The notes: a model not told the origin generated them from the sequence alone. A stretch of 31,310 bases of DNA from Methanobacterium sp. (GCA_019084405.1 JAHRFX010000120.1:1-31310), one strand, 5' to 3'. Numbered from the stretch's first letter, positions 7,621 through 16,014 are shown. Made by a program: numbers and translations.

Positions 7621-9093
7621 TTACAGGAATTTCTGGTGGGTCTGCCACTCCCCCACCACATAACAGAATAACTCTTTACCAAAATCAGAATACACATCCA
7701 CTGTATCGGGATAGAAGGGTACGTTATTGAGGTACTCCAAGCGCAGGGCATCTCCTTTTAAATATTCAGGCATAAGGCCGGAGAAGAAAAAGCCCATCTT
7801 CTCTATTTCAGCACACATCCACCCGGTTACCGGATCGGTTAAGGGCAAATCCAGGACAATTAGTTCTATTTTATGCTGGCATAAATCCTGCACCTTTAAG
7901 GCCAGCTCTTTTAAAAATGATTCACCGTATCGCTCCACCCTTAAAAAGGCACTGGAGGTCTCGGGTATAACATGGATATGGATTAAAGAATCAGTGTAAA
8001 CCCTCTCCTTTACTACTTTTTTATAAACTCGGTTTAAACCGGCATGTTTATAGATCTTTTTTAATATCTCTGCATGTTGTAGGGGCAGGTACACCTCCTG
8101 GATCTCGTCCAGGCCCACCCCAATATAGAATAGGGCCACGGTCCGTCGTAGATGGTCTTTTTTGGTGGTCATCTTCTTGAATATGGCGGTGGGAGGGGAA
8201 TGGGCTAATATGAAACCAGTCTCAGCTGCACCCATCTTCACATTGGCTCTTTGGGAGGCCTCATGTACGGTGACGGCGCGGCTGTAGAGGCCTTTAAATC
8301 CTCTAGCTTTTACTTCAGCCATCATCATCTTTTTCATCCGGGGAAATAATCCCCTTCCCCGGTAACGGGGGTCCACCACTGCCAGGGCAGACTCACCCAC
8401 CCGGTCTTCTGCTTCATCTATGAATACTCCCAGATGGCCTACCACTTCTCCGGCCTGGTTAAGGGCTATACAGGAGGTTACCAGTCCAGATTCAACCAGA
8501 GAGGCAAATAGTTCCGGGTAATAGACGGCTTCATGGGGGTAGGTGTAACCATAGACCCGGTAGATACACCGGGCCAGGTCCACTGCATCAGAGGGTTTCA
8601 TTATCCTTAAGGTGACTTCCTCTGATGAGGGTGCCACCTCCTCCCGGGTATCATTAAGTCCAGTTTTATCTACAGATTCTACTGGGACGTACTTGATAAT
8701 CTTAACTTCTTTACCATTTTTACCCCGGTATTTACTTTTAACATCATCACTGTAGGCTTTCATGAGCCGGAAGCCTATTTGCTGCATCTCATCCTGGTTT
8801 AAAAGTCCCAGATTAAAGGGTATGCCCTGGTCCTTTACCTTAACCACCATTTTCCCGGGTTTTCTTTTAATCTCCACCTGGTAGCGGCCCTCTTCATCAG
8901 GACCATAGGCATGTTCAATAACATTGCTGCAGGCTTCCTCGGTGGCTAACACTAATCCCCGGGTGGTCTTCTTATCAAATCCAAGAATAAGGCTTACATC
9001 CTTCACCACTTTAAGCACCGTGGGTAAAAATTCCTTCTGGGCCTTAACATCCAGGTATAGTAGCACTTCTTCATCTTGGGGATTGATATTCAC
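7621..9093 (-). CDS. RsbW-like ATPase domain fused to GNAT acetyltransferase
   Basis: A 490-residue two-domain protein. Residues about 5-137 are an anti-sigma-factor-type histidine-kinase-like ATPase (HATPase_c_2): N-box TEEACSNVIEHAY with Asn57, then VKDQGIPFNL as the G1 box. No phospho-acceptor histidine domain is attached. Residues about 160-320 are a GNAT acetyltransferase, with the acetyl-CoA-binding motif DPRYRGRGLFPRMKKMM (Arg244 to Gly248). The C-terminal 170 residues (ILAHSPPTAIFKKM, then VYTDSLIHIHVIPE) have no domain I can name. In bacteria RsbW proteins phosphorylate a partner-switch antagonist and hold a sigma factor; archaea have no such sigma factors, so the target here must differ. 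It starts with GTG at 9093 beside AGAGGTG, with a TATA-like AATTAAAAGT about 45 bases upstream, and leads an operon with the M20 amidohydrolase 15 bases downstream. Confidence 0.88.
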   Translation of the reverse strand: MNINPQDEEVLLYLDVKAQKEFLPTVLKVVKDVSLILGFDKKTTRGLVLATEEACSNVIEHAYGPDEEGRYQVEIKRKPGKMVVKVKDQGIPFNLGLLNQDEMQQIGFRLMKAYSDDVKSKYRGKNGKEVKIIKYVPVESVDKTGLNDTREEVAPSSEEVTLRIMKPSDAVDLARCIYRVYGYTYPHEAVYYPELFASLVESGLVTSCIALNQAGEVVGHLGVFIDEAEDRVGESALAVVDPRYRGRGLFPRMKKMMMAEVKARGFKGLYSRAVTVHEASQRANVKMGAAETGFILAHSPPTAIFKKMTTKKDHLRRTVALFYIGVGLDEIQEVYLPLQHAEILKKIYKHAGLNRVYKKVVKERVYTDSLIHIHVIPETSSAFLRVERYGESFLKELALKVQDLCQHKIELIVLDLPLTDPVTGWMCAEIEKMGFFFSGLMPEYLKGDALRLEYLNNVPFYPDTVDVYSDFGKELFCYVVGEWQTHQKFL

Positions 9094-9332
9094 ACACCTC
9101 TGGGCATCTTAAAAAAGGTAGAAATAATCCTCATAAACTTTTAATTAGCCTATCTACTTATTTACGCTCTAAAGCTATTCTTTGTGTAATATATGGTGTA
9201 TTATATATAAGAAAATTTCTGTTAATAGGTGGGATTTTGAATCTATTATAAAGGTTGAGTGTTAGCTAAAACCCTGGGGGATTTTTGAAAATTGATTATG
9301 AGAAGTGAGGAATTATAAAATTTCTTCAACTA

Positions 9333-9387
9333 TTTACTCTAAAAATAGGGTAACCCTTCTTATAGCTTTACTCTAAAAATAGGGTAA
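9333..9387. repeat. 21-bp direct repeat upstream of vapBC
   Basis: Two identical 21-base copies (core ACTCTAAAAATAGGGTAA, preceded by TTT) occupy 9333-9353 and 9367-9387, starting 34 bases apart, about three DNA turns. They lie 100 bases before the vapB TATA box. They may be regulator-binding sites, possibly for the VapBC complex, although the distance is longer than usual for autoregulation. Confidence 0.6.
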
Positions 9388-9486
9388 TCATTTATATTTA
9401 CATTTGATATGTAGTAGCTTTGTTACTAAACCATTTGATTAGATATTAGGGTTATCTATCAAATATACGCCCTCATTAAGCGAAAA

Positions 9487-9500
9487 ACTTTTATATTTAA
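9487..9500 (+). promoter_or_regulatory. TATA box of vapBC, probable leaderless transcript
   Basis: The sequence ACTTTTATATTTAA contains a good archaeal TATA element centred about 26 bases before the vapB ATG. No Shine-Dalgarno lies before the ATG (AATATATTATG), so transcription probably begins at or next to the start codon. Confidence 0.55.
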
Positions 9501-9518
9501 TTTTGTATATAATATATT

Positions 9519-9743
9519 ATGTCTACAAAATCTGTTTACAGTATACGAATACCTAAAGATTATAGGGACATGATGGAAGAAATGGATGATATTAACTGGC
9601 AAGAAGAAATTAGAAAATTGGCCATGGATTTAATCCAGAAAAAATGTAAACATAAACTTCTAAAAGAAGCAAAAAAGCTGAGGAATGAAATGAAGACTAT
9701 TGAATCAGCAAAACTCATAAGAGAGGATCGGAGTGCCAGATAA
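9519..9743 (+). CDS. vapB: VapB-type antitoxin
   Basis: A 74-residue basic and acidic helical protein starting MSTKSVYSIRIPKDYRDMME, a ribbon-helix-helix-like N-terminus, followed by a long charged helix (NWQEEIRKLAMDLIQKKCKH). This is the usual form of archaeal antitoxins preceding PIN toxins. Identification rests mainly on its overlap with vapC: the toxin GTG lies 10 bases inside the antitoxin's last codons. It is expected to bind and block VapC and to repress the operon. Confidence 0.8.
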   Translation: MSTKSVYSIRIPKDYRDMMEEMDDINWQEEIRKLAMDLIQKKCKHKLLKEAKKLRNEMKTIESAKLIREDRSAR

Positions 9744-10134
9744 ATACGTTCTGGACTCCAGCATTATAGCTGCGGTATTCTTCCAGGAAAAGTCCTCCTC
9801 TAAAGCCGAACAAATAGTAAGTACCAGTGAACTTATTACCGTGGATCTAGCTATGGCTGAAGTATCCCATGTGGCCTGGAAAAGGATTAAAATCTTCCAG
9901 GATGACCCGGAGATAATTTATGAAGCATTAAAAAATAGTGTGGAATTTATAAAAACTGCCTGCCAGGTGATAAGAACAGAAGAACTAATAGAAGAAGCTT
10001 TCTCCATTGCCTTAAATAAAAATGTAACCATTTATGATGCCTTATTTTTAGCTGCTTCCCAAAAAATTACTGTGCCCCTTTTAACTCTGGATAAAAGGCT
10101 AGCTAAAACCAGTCTGGAAGTTGAGCTCTTGTAG
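9733..10134 (+). CDS. vapC: VapC-type PIN-domain ribonuclease toxin
   Basis: A 133-residue PIN-domain protein of standard VapC length. The four acidic Mg2+-binding positions are all present: Asp8 in YVLDSS, Glu43 in MAEVSHV, Asp102 in TIYDALFLA and Asp120 in LTLDKRLA. VapC toxins cleave tRNA or rRNA when freed from VapB. It starts with GTG inside the end of vapB, giving translational coupling. A T-run (about 10136-10142) directly after the stop may serve as terminator. Confidence 0.92.
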   Translation: MPDKYVLDSSIIAAVFFQEKSSSKAEQIVSTSELITVDLAMAEVSHVAWKRIKIFQDDPEIIYEALKNSVEFIKTACQVIRTEELIEEAFSIALNKNVTIYDALFLAASQKITVPLLTLDKRLAKTSLEVELL

Positions 10135-10335
10135 GTTTTTTTAGAATAAAAAAAATGATTACTAATACATTTTAGAAAAAAATACCAGGATAAAAAAAGA
10201 TCTCCCGTAAAATTCTAATCATATAATTATTTAACCGGGCATAAGAAAAGCAAAAATTATTAACTATTCCCCTTAAGGTATAAACACACCCCTGCCATAA
10301 TATTAGATTTTTTTTACCATTCCGGTGATTTAACC

Positions 10336-10781
10336 ATGGACAGTAAGCTTAAAAAGGATATGCTGATGGTGGGAATATTAGTATCATTCCTCACCCCCCC
10401 TTTGTTAGATCATCCATTAATCTGGCCTTACCGGACCTGACCCGGGAATTTTATTTATCTGCTTTATTTTTAACCGAGATATCCCTGGTCTATCTACTGG
10501 TTAATGCCATACTCTACATCCCCCTGGGGAGGATGGGGGATATCTATGGACGAAAACGTATCTTTCAATACGGACTAATCATTTTTACTATAAGCTCACT
10601 TTTATCAGATTTTACCCCTTCCGGAGAAATGTTTTTTATTATCCGGATTTTTCAAGCTACCGGAAATGCCATGATATTTGCAAATTTAAATGCCATGATA
10701 TCCTCAGTATTTCCTGAAAACCAACGAGAAAAAGCCTTCGGATTAACCTCCATGGGTGTATTAGTAAGAATCCTGAATTAA
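10336..10781 (+). pseudogene. MFS transporter, N-terminal third only, frameshifted
   Basis: The ATG at 10336 follows a good ribosome binding site (GGTGAT). The frame reads MDSKLKKDMLMVGILVSFLT, then needs one extra T near 10402 (CCTTTGTTAG) to continue as RSSINLALPDLTREFYLSAL. It goes on with the MFS signature GRMGDIYGRKRIFQYGLIIF and FPENQREKAFGLTSMGV, ending near 10759. This covers roughly the first four helices of a drug-efflux-type 14-TM or 12-TM transporter. At 10760 the sequence turns directly into a TetR gene lacking its start, so a deletion removed the rest of the transporter and the regulator's first codons. Confidence 0.8.
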
Positions 10782-11370
10782 AGCGCAGAGAACTCAGAGA
10801 TATAGCCGAACAATTATTTCTGGAGAAAGGATACCAAGAAACCCGGGTTAAAGATATAGTTAAAAAGGCAGGGGTTGCTCAGGGTACTTTCTACTATTAT
10901 TTCCAATCAAAAGAAGCAATTCTGGATGAAATTACTAATAAATATATCAATATCATCATTGAAAGTATGGAGAAAATCTCAAAACAGGATAATCTAAATG
11001 CCCTGGAAAAACTGGTAAAAATATTTCAGTTTTCTTTATCCTTCCAGAATGATACCCGGGGTATCATGCAGTATATCCATGATGAAAAAAACCTTCACCT
11101 TCACCATAAATTTGAACAAAGGATTCCTGTTGAAACACTAGGGCCCATATATTTAAACAGGGTGTTGCAGAAGGAATTTTCGATACCCAATACCCTGAAG
11201 AGGCCGCCCAAGCATTTAATGGAATCTCAGCCATGGTTTTACAGGGAATAGATAGTGCGGATCATAATTCAAATGAATTTAAAAGAAAATTCATGGCAAT
11301 TTTCGATTTTGTTGAACAAATTTTAGGTACTCCAAGGGGATCTATACTAAATGCATTTTTAAAAAAATGA
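10760..11370 (+). pseudogene. TetR-family regulator, start deleted and frameshifted
   Basis: The frame begins at the deletion junction with ISKNPELKRRELRDIAEQLF, then the HTH VKDIVKKAGVAQGTFYYYF and QSKEAILDEI, a textbook TetR DNA-binding domain. The normal MARIS-type start has gone with the deletion, and no ATG, GTG or TTG precedes the HTH in this frame. A missing G near 11173 breaks the ligand-binding domain: the in-frame version stops at 11251, while homology carries on in another frame (GIFDTQYPEEAAQAFNGISA through DFVEQILGTPRGSILNAFLK) to the TGA at 11368-11370. TetR regulators usually control an adjacent efflux gene, here the broken MFS transporter. Confidence 0.82.
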
Positions 11371-11404
11371 TTAAAACTACATTTTCATAGGGGAGAATGT
11401 ATTA

Positions 11405-12535
11405 ATGGAAAAAACACAATTCAAGTTCCCGGTAGGATACCATAAGTTCCACCAGAACCAATTATTCAATTATCAACTAAATCGCTGGTATTCATGGGGT
11501 TATGCTAGACTAGAAGATATGGAATATGCCGGTTTAAAAATAGATAATTTCCAGGATTGGAAGAATATAATGATAAAACTGGCCCAAACAGCCCTTCAAC
11601 AAGACCGGCTAATTAATGCAGCCTTCTATTACCGGGCCGCTGAATTTTACACATTTTCCCATGATCCAGATAAAGAAATACTCTATGATAAGTTCTGTGA
11701 CCTTTTTTATAATATATTCCAAGATGAAGGATTGGAGAGATTTAAAGTACCGTATCACGATGGATTTTTGCCAGTGATAAAAACATCACCTGAGGGTAAG
11801 AGTAAAGGTACCATAGTCCTTCACGGTGGTTTTGATTCATGTATTGAGGAATTTTATTCCTGGATGTGGTATTTTTCCAGTCAAGGATATGAAGTAATAG
11901 GTTTTGAAGGCCCGGGACAGGGATTAGCTCGGAAAAAATATGGAATTCCTCTGGATATTGAATGGGAAAAACCTACTGCTGCAGTTCTAGATTATTTCAA
12001 CTTAGATGATGTTACTTTGATAGGAATATCCATGGGAGGATGGTTTTGCCTTAGAGCAGCTGCATTTGAACCCAGAATAAAGAAAGTTATTGCTCAGGGA
12101 CATGCCCTGGATTATATGAAAATACCTAATATTTTAGCTCAAAAAATGTTGATTTTCTTTATTAAATATTTCCCTAATTTTTCCAACAAAATAACTCTAA
12201 ATAACCTTAAAAAATGTGATATGGAAGCATGGACCACCAGTAATCTGATGTACATCACAGATAAAAAAGATGCCCTTAGATGCCATGGGAGACTGCTTTT
12301 AAGATGAATGAAGAAAATATGCATCCTGAAAATATTAAACAGGAGTGTATTATTGTTATCAGGAAGACAAGATCACTTTATAGGATTTAAAATGCATAAA
12401 AAACAGATTGATGCATTAGTTAACGCCAGATCTATTACAAATAGAGTTTTTACCACAGAAGATCAGGCTCAAAATCATTGTCAAATTAGAAACACGAAAT
12501 TAGCACTGGACACCATGCTGGAATGGCTTAAATAA
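11405..12535 (+). pseudogene. Alpha/beta hydrolase with 3' frameshifts
   Basis: A good ribosome binding site (GGGGAG) precedes the ATG at 11405. The first 290 codons encode an alpha/beta hydrolase: a helical N-terminal domain (1-110), the oxyanion region VLHGGFDS (His140), GFEGPGQGLA, and the nucleophile elbow GISMGGW (Ser209). The frame is lost at about 12280 (a surplus base in DALDAM), again near 12300, and again near 12345. The remaining C-terminus appears in successive frames as MNEENMHPENIKQE and VLLLSGRQDHFIGFKMHKKQ, then NHCQIRNTKLALDTMLEWLK, ending at 12535. The acid and catalytic His (SGRQDHF, QNHCQ) lie in the displaced part. The in-frame product ends at 12307 and should lack a full active site. 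The gene follows the TetR remnant in the same direction and probably belonged to that cassette. Confidence 0.8.
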
Positions 12536-12740
12536 CATTTTATTTAATTTTTTTATTTTAAGGTCTCCCTCATTCACTTAAAATATATAATTCAGCCCGG
12601 TAGTTTTTTTTTATAAAAAAAATGGAGCAGGTACTCCGGTGGTCAAAGGAGAGATAGATATATAAATCTATAAATGAGTTAATTGGAAAATAGGTATATA
12701 ATAGCTTATAATACTTTTAAATCATAGTAAGTGAGTTTTC

Positions 12741-13034
12741 ATGAATAAAGTGTTCTTGTGGTGGTTAATAACCGGCAGTAAAGGGGGAGAAAATCGGGCC
12801 AAAATAATACTTGAACTCCATAATAGGCCCTATAATGCTAATAAACTTGCCAAGAAACTTTCACTTGACTATAAAACCATAAGACACCATATAGATGTTT
12901 TAAAAGAAAACAACCTGGTTAAATCTACAGGAGAAACATATGGTGCATTATATTTTTTATCTGATGAGATGGAAAAGGTTTATGATACCTTCCTGGACAT
13001 ATGGGAAGAATTCAAGGAAAATGAGGATAATTAG
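12741..13034 (+). CDS. Winged-helix (ArsR-like) transcriptional regulator
   Basis: A 97-residue winged-helix protein: RAKIILELHNRPYNANKLAK (helices 1-2), recognition helix SLDYKTIRHHIDVLKENNLV at about residues 41-60, and a wing VKSTGETYGALYFLSDE. The C-terminal EKVYDTFLDIWEEFKE is probably a dimerisation helix. It lacks the metal-binding cysteines of classical ArsR proteins. It starts 16 bases before a small membrane protein and probably controls or cooperates with it. The TATA-like stretch TTATAATAC lies near 12704-12712. Confidence 0.85.
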   Translation: MNKVFLWWLITGSKGGENRAKIILELHNRPYNANKLAKKLSLDYKTIRHHIDVLKENNLVKSTGETYGALYFLSDEMEKVYDTFLDIWEEFKENEDN

Positions 13035-13050
13035 ATAAACGAAGGTAAAG

Positions 13051-13377
13051 ATGATGATAATGGAAATAAATCTATGGGGACTGACTGATAATCTAATAAT
13101 ACTGGTCAAATATTCTGCTTTAATAACCAGTGTGGCCAATATCTGTCTTCTAGTGGGCATGCTCTATGTATACCTGGAAAGATACCAGAAAGTAAAGTCT
13201 AAATTCACCACCACCCTGGTTTTATTTACCTCACTTTTCCTGATCCAAAACATTTTATTTTCGATTTATTTCCTATTCAATGTACCACAAACCATTGTAA
13301 ATGCGGTTCTTCTTTTAATATTTTTAGGTCTTGAATTTACCGCTTTAGCATTACTTTTAATGATAACCAGAGAGTAA
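13051..13377 (+). CDS. Small three-helix membrane protein paired with wHTH regulator
   Basis: A 108-residue integral membrane protein with three hydrophobic helices at about residues 17-40 (LVKYSALITSVANICLLVGM), 52-75 (TTTLVLFTSLFLIQNILF) and 82-104 (VNAVLLLIFLGLEFTALALL). The charged segment ERYQKVKSK lies between helices 1 and 2. GAAGGTAAAG just before the ATG serves as ribosome binding site; the in-frame ATG at 13060 is an alternative. Pairs of a winged-helix regulator and a three-helix protein of this kind occur in other archaea (I recall DUF7521-type proteins), with no known function. Together they could form a membrane-linked regulatory unit; this is inference. Confidence 0.75.
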   Translation: MMIMEINLWGLTDNLIILVKYSALITSVANICLLVGMLYVYLERYQKVKSKFTTTLVLFTSLFLIQNILFSIYFLFNVPQTIVNAVLLLIFLGLEFTALALLLMITRE

Positions 13378-13740
13378 TCCCCTAGCTTTTTTATTTAAAG
13401 CCTTATAATTTATTCCTTTTTAAACCTATTTTTTTTTATTCCTTTTGCAAACCTTTTTTTCAGGGGCTACTAATAACTTTATTTCCTATCCTGAGGCTTT
13501 TTTTTTAGGAATTTAGTTTTTATTTTTTTTAAAATAATCCCCTTAATCCTTATTATTTTTGGAGTGAATTTGGAGGCAAATCGGATAATAATTAGAGTAA
13601 AATTTGGAATAATTACTTTTAAGGGGTTATACAAGATTTAAGTAGTCGATAACTGGTTTTAAAAAATGAAAAGTTATGGACTAATTAGAAATTAGGTAAA
13701 AAAAAATATTAATTTCGATATTTATGGGAGGTTAAATATT
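13378..13740. other. Intergenic, T-rich runs, no gene
   Basis: The first half has several T-runs on the plus strand (near 13386, 13429, 13455, 13498 and 13522), consistent with archaeal T-rich termination of the wHTH/membrane operon. The last bases (GGGAGGTT at about 13726-13733) are the ribosome binding site for the next gene. No coding frame was recognised. Confidence 0.5.
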
Positions 13741-14634
13741 ATGGTTGATACTAAAGAAATAAAAAATATTAAATTGACTCCTTTTACCCGGATGTCCGCC
13801 TCAATATATGCCATTATTGGATTGGTTAGCGCATTAATAATGCTGGTGATCCTCATAATTGTGCAGGCTTCGGGAATTACCACTCAATTGGTGCCTGAAT
13901 TGGCGAATTTTAACTGGATAACTGCTGTGGGAATACCTTTAATGGTAATCATTCCTCTGGTTTCGTTTATAGTAACCGTAGCGGTAAGTTTTATCTCGGC
14001 CACGCTCTACAACCTGTTAGTACCCCGATTGGGTGGAATAAAATTAGAATTAGAAGGTGAAGATCTAGAAAAAATACCGGTAATTGCCTTTTCCTTGATA
14101 ACATCTGCCATTGGGGCCATATGGGCATTCATCATCGGACTATTAATGGCCGCTTTTTTGAGCCCCTTTTTCTCACTTATAAGTTCCCTACCTATACCTC
14201 CGGAAATAACAGCAGATATAAGTAATGCTACTGGAACTGCGATAAATGGCTCGGTAGTGGGATCTGTGGGTATACTGGTGACTTTGCTCCTGGTAATAGG
14301 ATTACCCATCATGGTATTTGTATTCGGATTTATCTGGAATGCCTTATTTGCATTACTCTACAATTACCTGGTCACCAGGGTAGCTAAAATTAAATTAAAT
14401 TTCTCAAATATAACTGGAAGCCTGTATGAACTTACCCATATACCGGTTATGCCCACCGCACTTGCCGTGGCCCTATTATATGCCTTATTAGGAATAATAT
14501 CTGGTATTCTAAATCAGAATTACGGGGAATTTATAACTAATTTCATATGGTATTTCATAGCCACCGCCATAGCGGCCAGAGCATACAACTACCTGGCACC
14601 TAAGATTGGTTCTATTAAATTAAATATGGAATAA
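13741..14634 (+). CDS. Polytopic membrane protein with threefold YNYLxP-IKL repeat
   Basis: A 297-residue membrane protein with six or seven predicted helices, at about 17-42, 60-92, 118-148, 170-215 (two), 238-262 and 265-285. A short cytosolic motif recurs after hydrophobic stretches: LYNLLVPRLGGIKLELEG (about 88-105), LYNYLVTRVAKIKLNF (about 205-221) and AYNYLAPKIGSIKLNME at the C-terminus. The segments between repeats also resemble each other (IPVIAFSLITSAIGAIWAF versus IPVMPTALAVALLYALLGII), so the protein looks built from duplicated units. I do not recognise a named family and cannot assign a function. Translation starts at an ATG with a strong GGGAGGTT site. It is probably transcribed alone. 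Confidence 0.75.
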   Translation: MVDTKEIKNIKLTPFTRMSASIYAIIGLVSALIMLVILIIVQASGITTQLVPELANFNWITAVGIPLMVIIPLVSFIVTVAVSFISATLYNLLVPRLGGIKLELEGEDLEKIPVIAFSLITSAIGAIWAFIIGLLMAAFLSPFFSLISSLPIPPEITADISNATGTAINGSVVGSVGILVTLLLVIGLPIMVFVFGFIWNALFALLYNYLVTRVAKIKLNFSNITGSLYELTHIPVMPTALAVALLYALLGIISGILNQNYGEFITNFIWYFIATAIAARAYNYLAPKIGSIKLNME

Positions 14635-14707
14635 AATAATTTAAAAGAAATTTCATCGTCTTCCGGCTTTGAAATTTTCATGAAAAACAAAAAAAATAAA
14701 CCGCTTT

Positions 14708-14810
14708 CCAGGAACCATATCTTGTTAATTCCCTGTTTGGTGAGATATGTAACCTGGTACTGGTGGGTGTTTAAATATTTCCTGGCCTGATGCCGGCCAG
14801 GAGATTTTAA
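14708..14810. other. Two adjacent stable hairpins between genes
   Basis: Hairpin 1: CCAGG (14708-14712) pairs with CCTGG (14753-14757), and CATATCT (14716-14722) pairs with AGATATG (14743-14749), enclosing a 20-base loop. Hairpin 2: CCTGGCC (14781-14787) pairs with GGCCAGG (14795-14801) around TGATGCC, and flanking TTTAAA/TTTTAAA bases extend the stem. GC-rich paired elements like these stand out in A+T-rich intergenic DNA. A TATA-like AATTAAATA follows at about 14818-14826, so they may lie upstream of the flavodoxin promoter or form the end of the preceding transcript. A non-coding RNA is possible but unproven. Confidence 0.45.
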
Positions 14811-14898
14811 AACTAAAATTAAATAGGGATATAAAATTGTCATTAATTAGTTGAGCGGTAGCAGGATAAAAGGGAAAAGATGGTTTAGAGGGGATATA

Positions 14899-15381
14899 AT
14901 GGAAGAAAATAAATCATTAATAGTTTTGTATTCATATCACCACCACAACACGGAAAAAATTGCAAAAACCATGGCTAAAGCACTTAATGCCGAAATTAAA
15001 TGGCCCCAGGATATAGAACCAGAAGAACTTACCAATTATGATCTGGTGGGATTTGGTTCTGGAATATACAGTGCCCAACATGATGAATCTCTACTGGAAC
15101 TAGCCAGTAAACTACCAGAAGCAAATGGTAAAAAAGCATTCCTTTTTTCCACTGCAGGAATAACTGGAAAATCAAAAGCCGCCAAAGATCACTCCAAACT
15201 TAGAGAAAAACTCAGAATCAAAGGCTATATGATTGTGGATGAATTCCAGTGTAAAGGTTTTAACACCAATAGTTTCCTCAAATTATTTGGAGGAATGAAT
15301 AAGGGCAGGCCTGATTCTCAGGACTTAAGTAATGCCGAAGAGTTTGCCCTTAACCTTAAAATAGATTATATGGATAAATAA
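14899..15381 (+). CDS. Flavodoxin-family protein
   Basis: A 160-residue flavodoxin-like electron carrier or FMN-binding protein. It has the N-terminal strand and phosphate loop (LIVLYSYHHHNTEKIAKTMA), GFGSGIYSAQHDESL, AFLFSTAGITGKSKAAKDHS, DEFQCKGFNTNSF and the frequent family ending GGMNKGRPDSQDLSNAEEFA. The phosphate loop is YSYHHHNT rather than the common TGNT type. An in-frame TTG lies upstream at 14851, but the ATG at 14899 has a proper GAGGGGAT ribosome binding site seven bases before it and fits the usual length. It faces the rfb operon tail to tail. Confidence 0.85.
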   Translation: MEENKSLIVLYSYHHHNTEKIAKTMAKALNAEIKWPQDIEPEELTNYDLVGFGSGIYSAQHDESLLELASKLPEANGKKAFLFSTAGITGKSKAAKDHSKLREKLRIKGYMIVDEFQCKGFNTNSFLKLFGGMNKGRPDSQDLSNAEEFALNLKIDYMDK

Positions 15382-15444
15382 GTGGATATAATCTGACTCT
15401 ACAAGTTAGGACAGCAAAACTGATTCAAAAACTTAAATAGCAGT

Positions 15445-16014
15445 TTAATTTTCCCATTTAAATCCAGTAGCTGTATCCCGGGCCTTTCCCCAGTTTTTAT
15501 CCTTATCAGATAGTAAGACTTCTTCCACCTTATCCAGGGGCCACTCTATCCCGATATCAGGATCATCCCACTGGATACCTCCCTCATCTGATCCATCATA
15601 AAAATCACTGCACTTGTAGGTGAACTCTGCCCTATCAGATAATACCAGAAAACCATGGGCCATACCTTCCGGGATGTAGAACTGTTTTTTATTTTCCCCA
15701 CTGAGTAACACTCCCTCCCACGCTAAATAAGAGGGAGAACCCTGCCTTAAATCCACCGCCACGTCATACACTTCTCCCTGCAGGACCCGGACCAGTTTAG
15801 CCTGGGGGTGTTTGTACTGAAAGTGCAAACCCCTTAAAACTCCTTTTTTAGATAGGGACTGGTTATCCTGGAGGAATTTAACCTCCACCCCATTAGTTCT
15901 AAATTCATGTTCATGGTAGGTTTCCATGAAGTAACCCCGTTCATCACCAAAGACCGTGGGCTGGATGATATAAGCCCCCTCTAATTTAGTTTCTTGGAAG
16001 TGGAACTTAGTCAT
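15445..16014 (-). CDS. rfbC: dTDP-4-dehydrorhamnose 3,5-epimerase
   Basis: A 189-residue cupin epimerase that converts dTDP-4-keto-6-deoxyglucose to the L-lyxo form in dTDP-L-rhamnose synthesis. Motifs: FGDERGYFMETYHEHEF, VLRGLHFQ with the catalytic His64, GEVYDVAVDLRQGSPSY, YIPEGMAHGFLVLSD and FTYKCSDFYD. Length and motifs are those of a complete RfbC/RmlC. Its ATG overlaps the end of rfbA by four bases, and GGGGATT serves as ribosome binding site. It is last in the minus-strand rfbD-rfbA-rfbC unit. Confidence 0.96.
   Translation of the reverse strand: MTKFHFQETKLEGAYIIQPTVFGDERGYFMETYHEHEFRTNGVEVKFLQDNQSLSKKGVLRGLHFQYKHPQAKLVRVLQGEVYDVAVDLRQGSPSYLAWEGVLLSGENKKQFYIPEGMAHGFLVLSDRAEFTYKCSDFYDGSDEGGIQWDDPDIGIEWPLDKVEEVLLSDKDKNWGKARDTATGFKWEN

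Larger units (their letters stand above)
9094..9518. other. Divergent intergenic region, no gene
   Basis: This region separates the divergently transcribed ATPase/GNAT gene and vapB. It contains a probable promoter for each side and the direct repeat at 9333-9387. No open frame with recognisable content was found. Confidence 0.6.

Noticed and set aside
10760..10781. A functional MFS-TetR fusion protein
   Set aside because: The transporter and regulator are in different frames at the junction, and the transporter frame stops within 22 bases.
14851..14898. N-terminal extension of the flavodoxin from a TTG at 14851
   Set aside because: The extension is basic and unlike the family, whereas the ATG at 14899 has a good GAGGGGAT site and the standard N-terminus.
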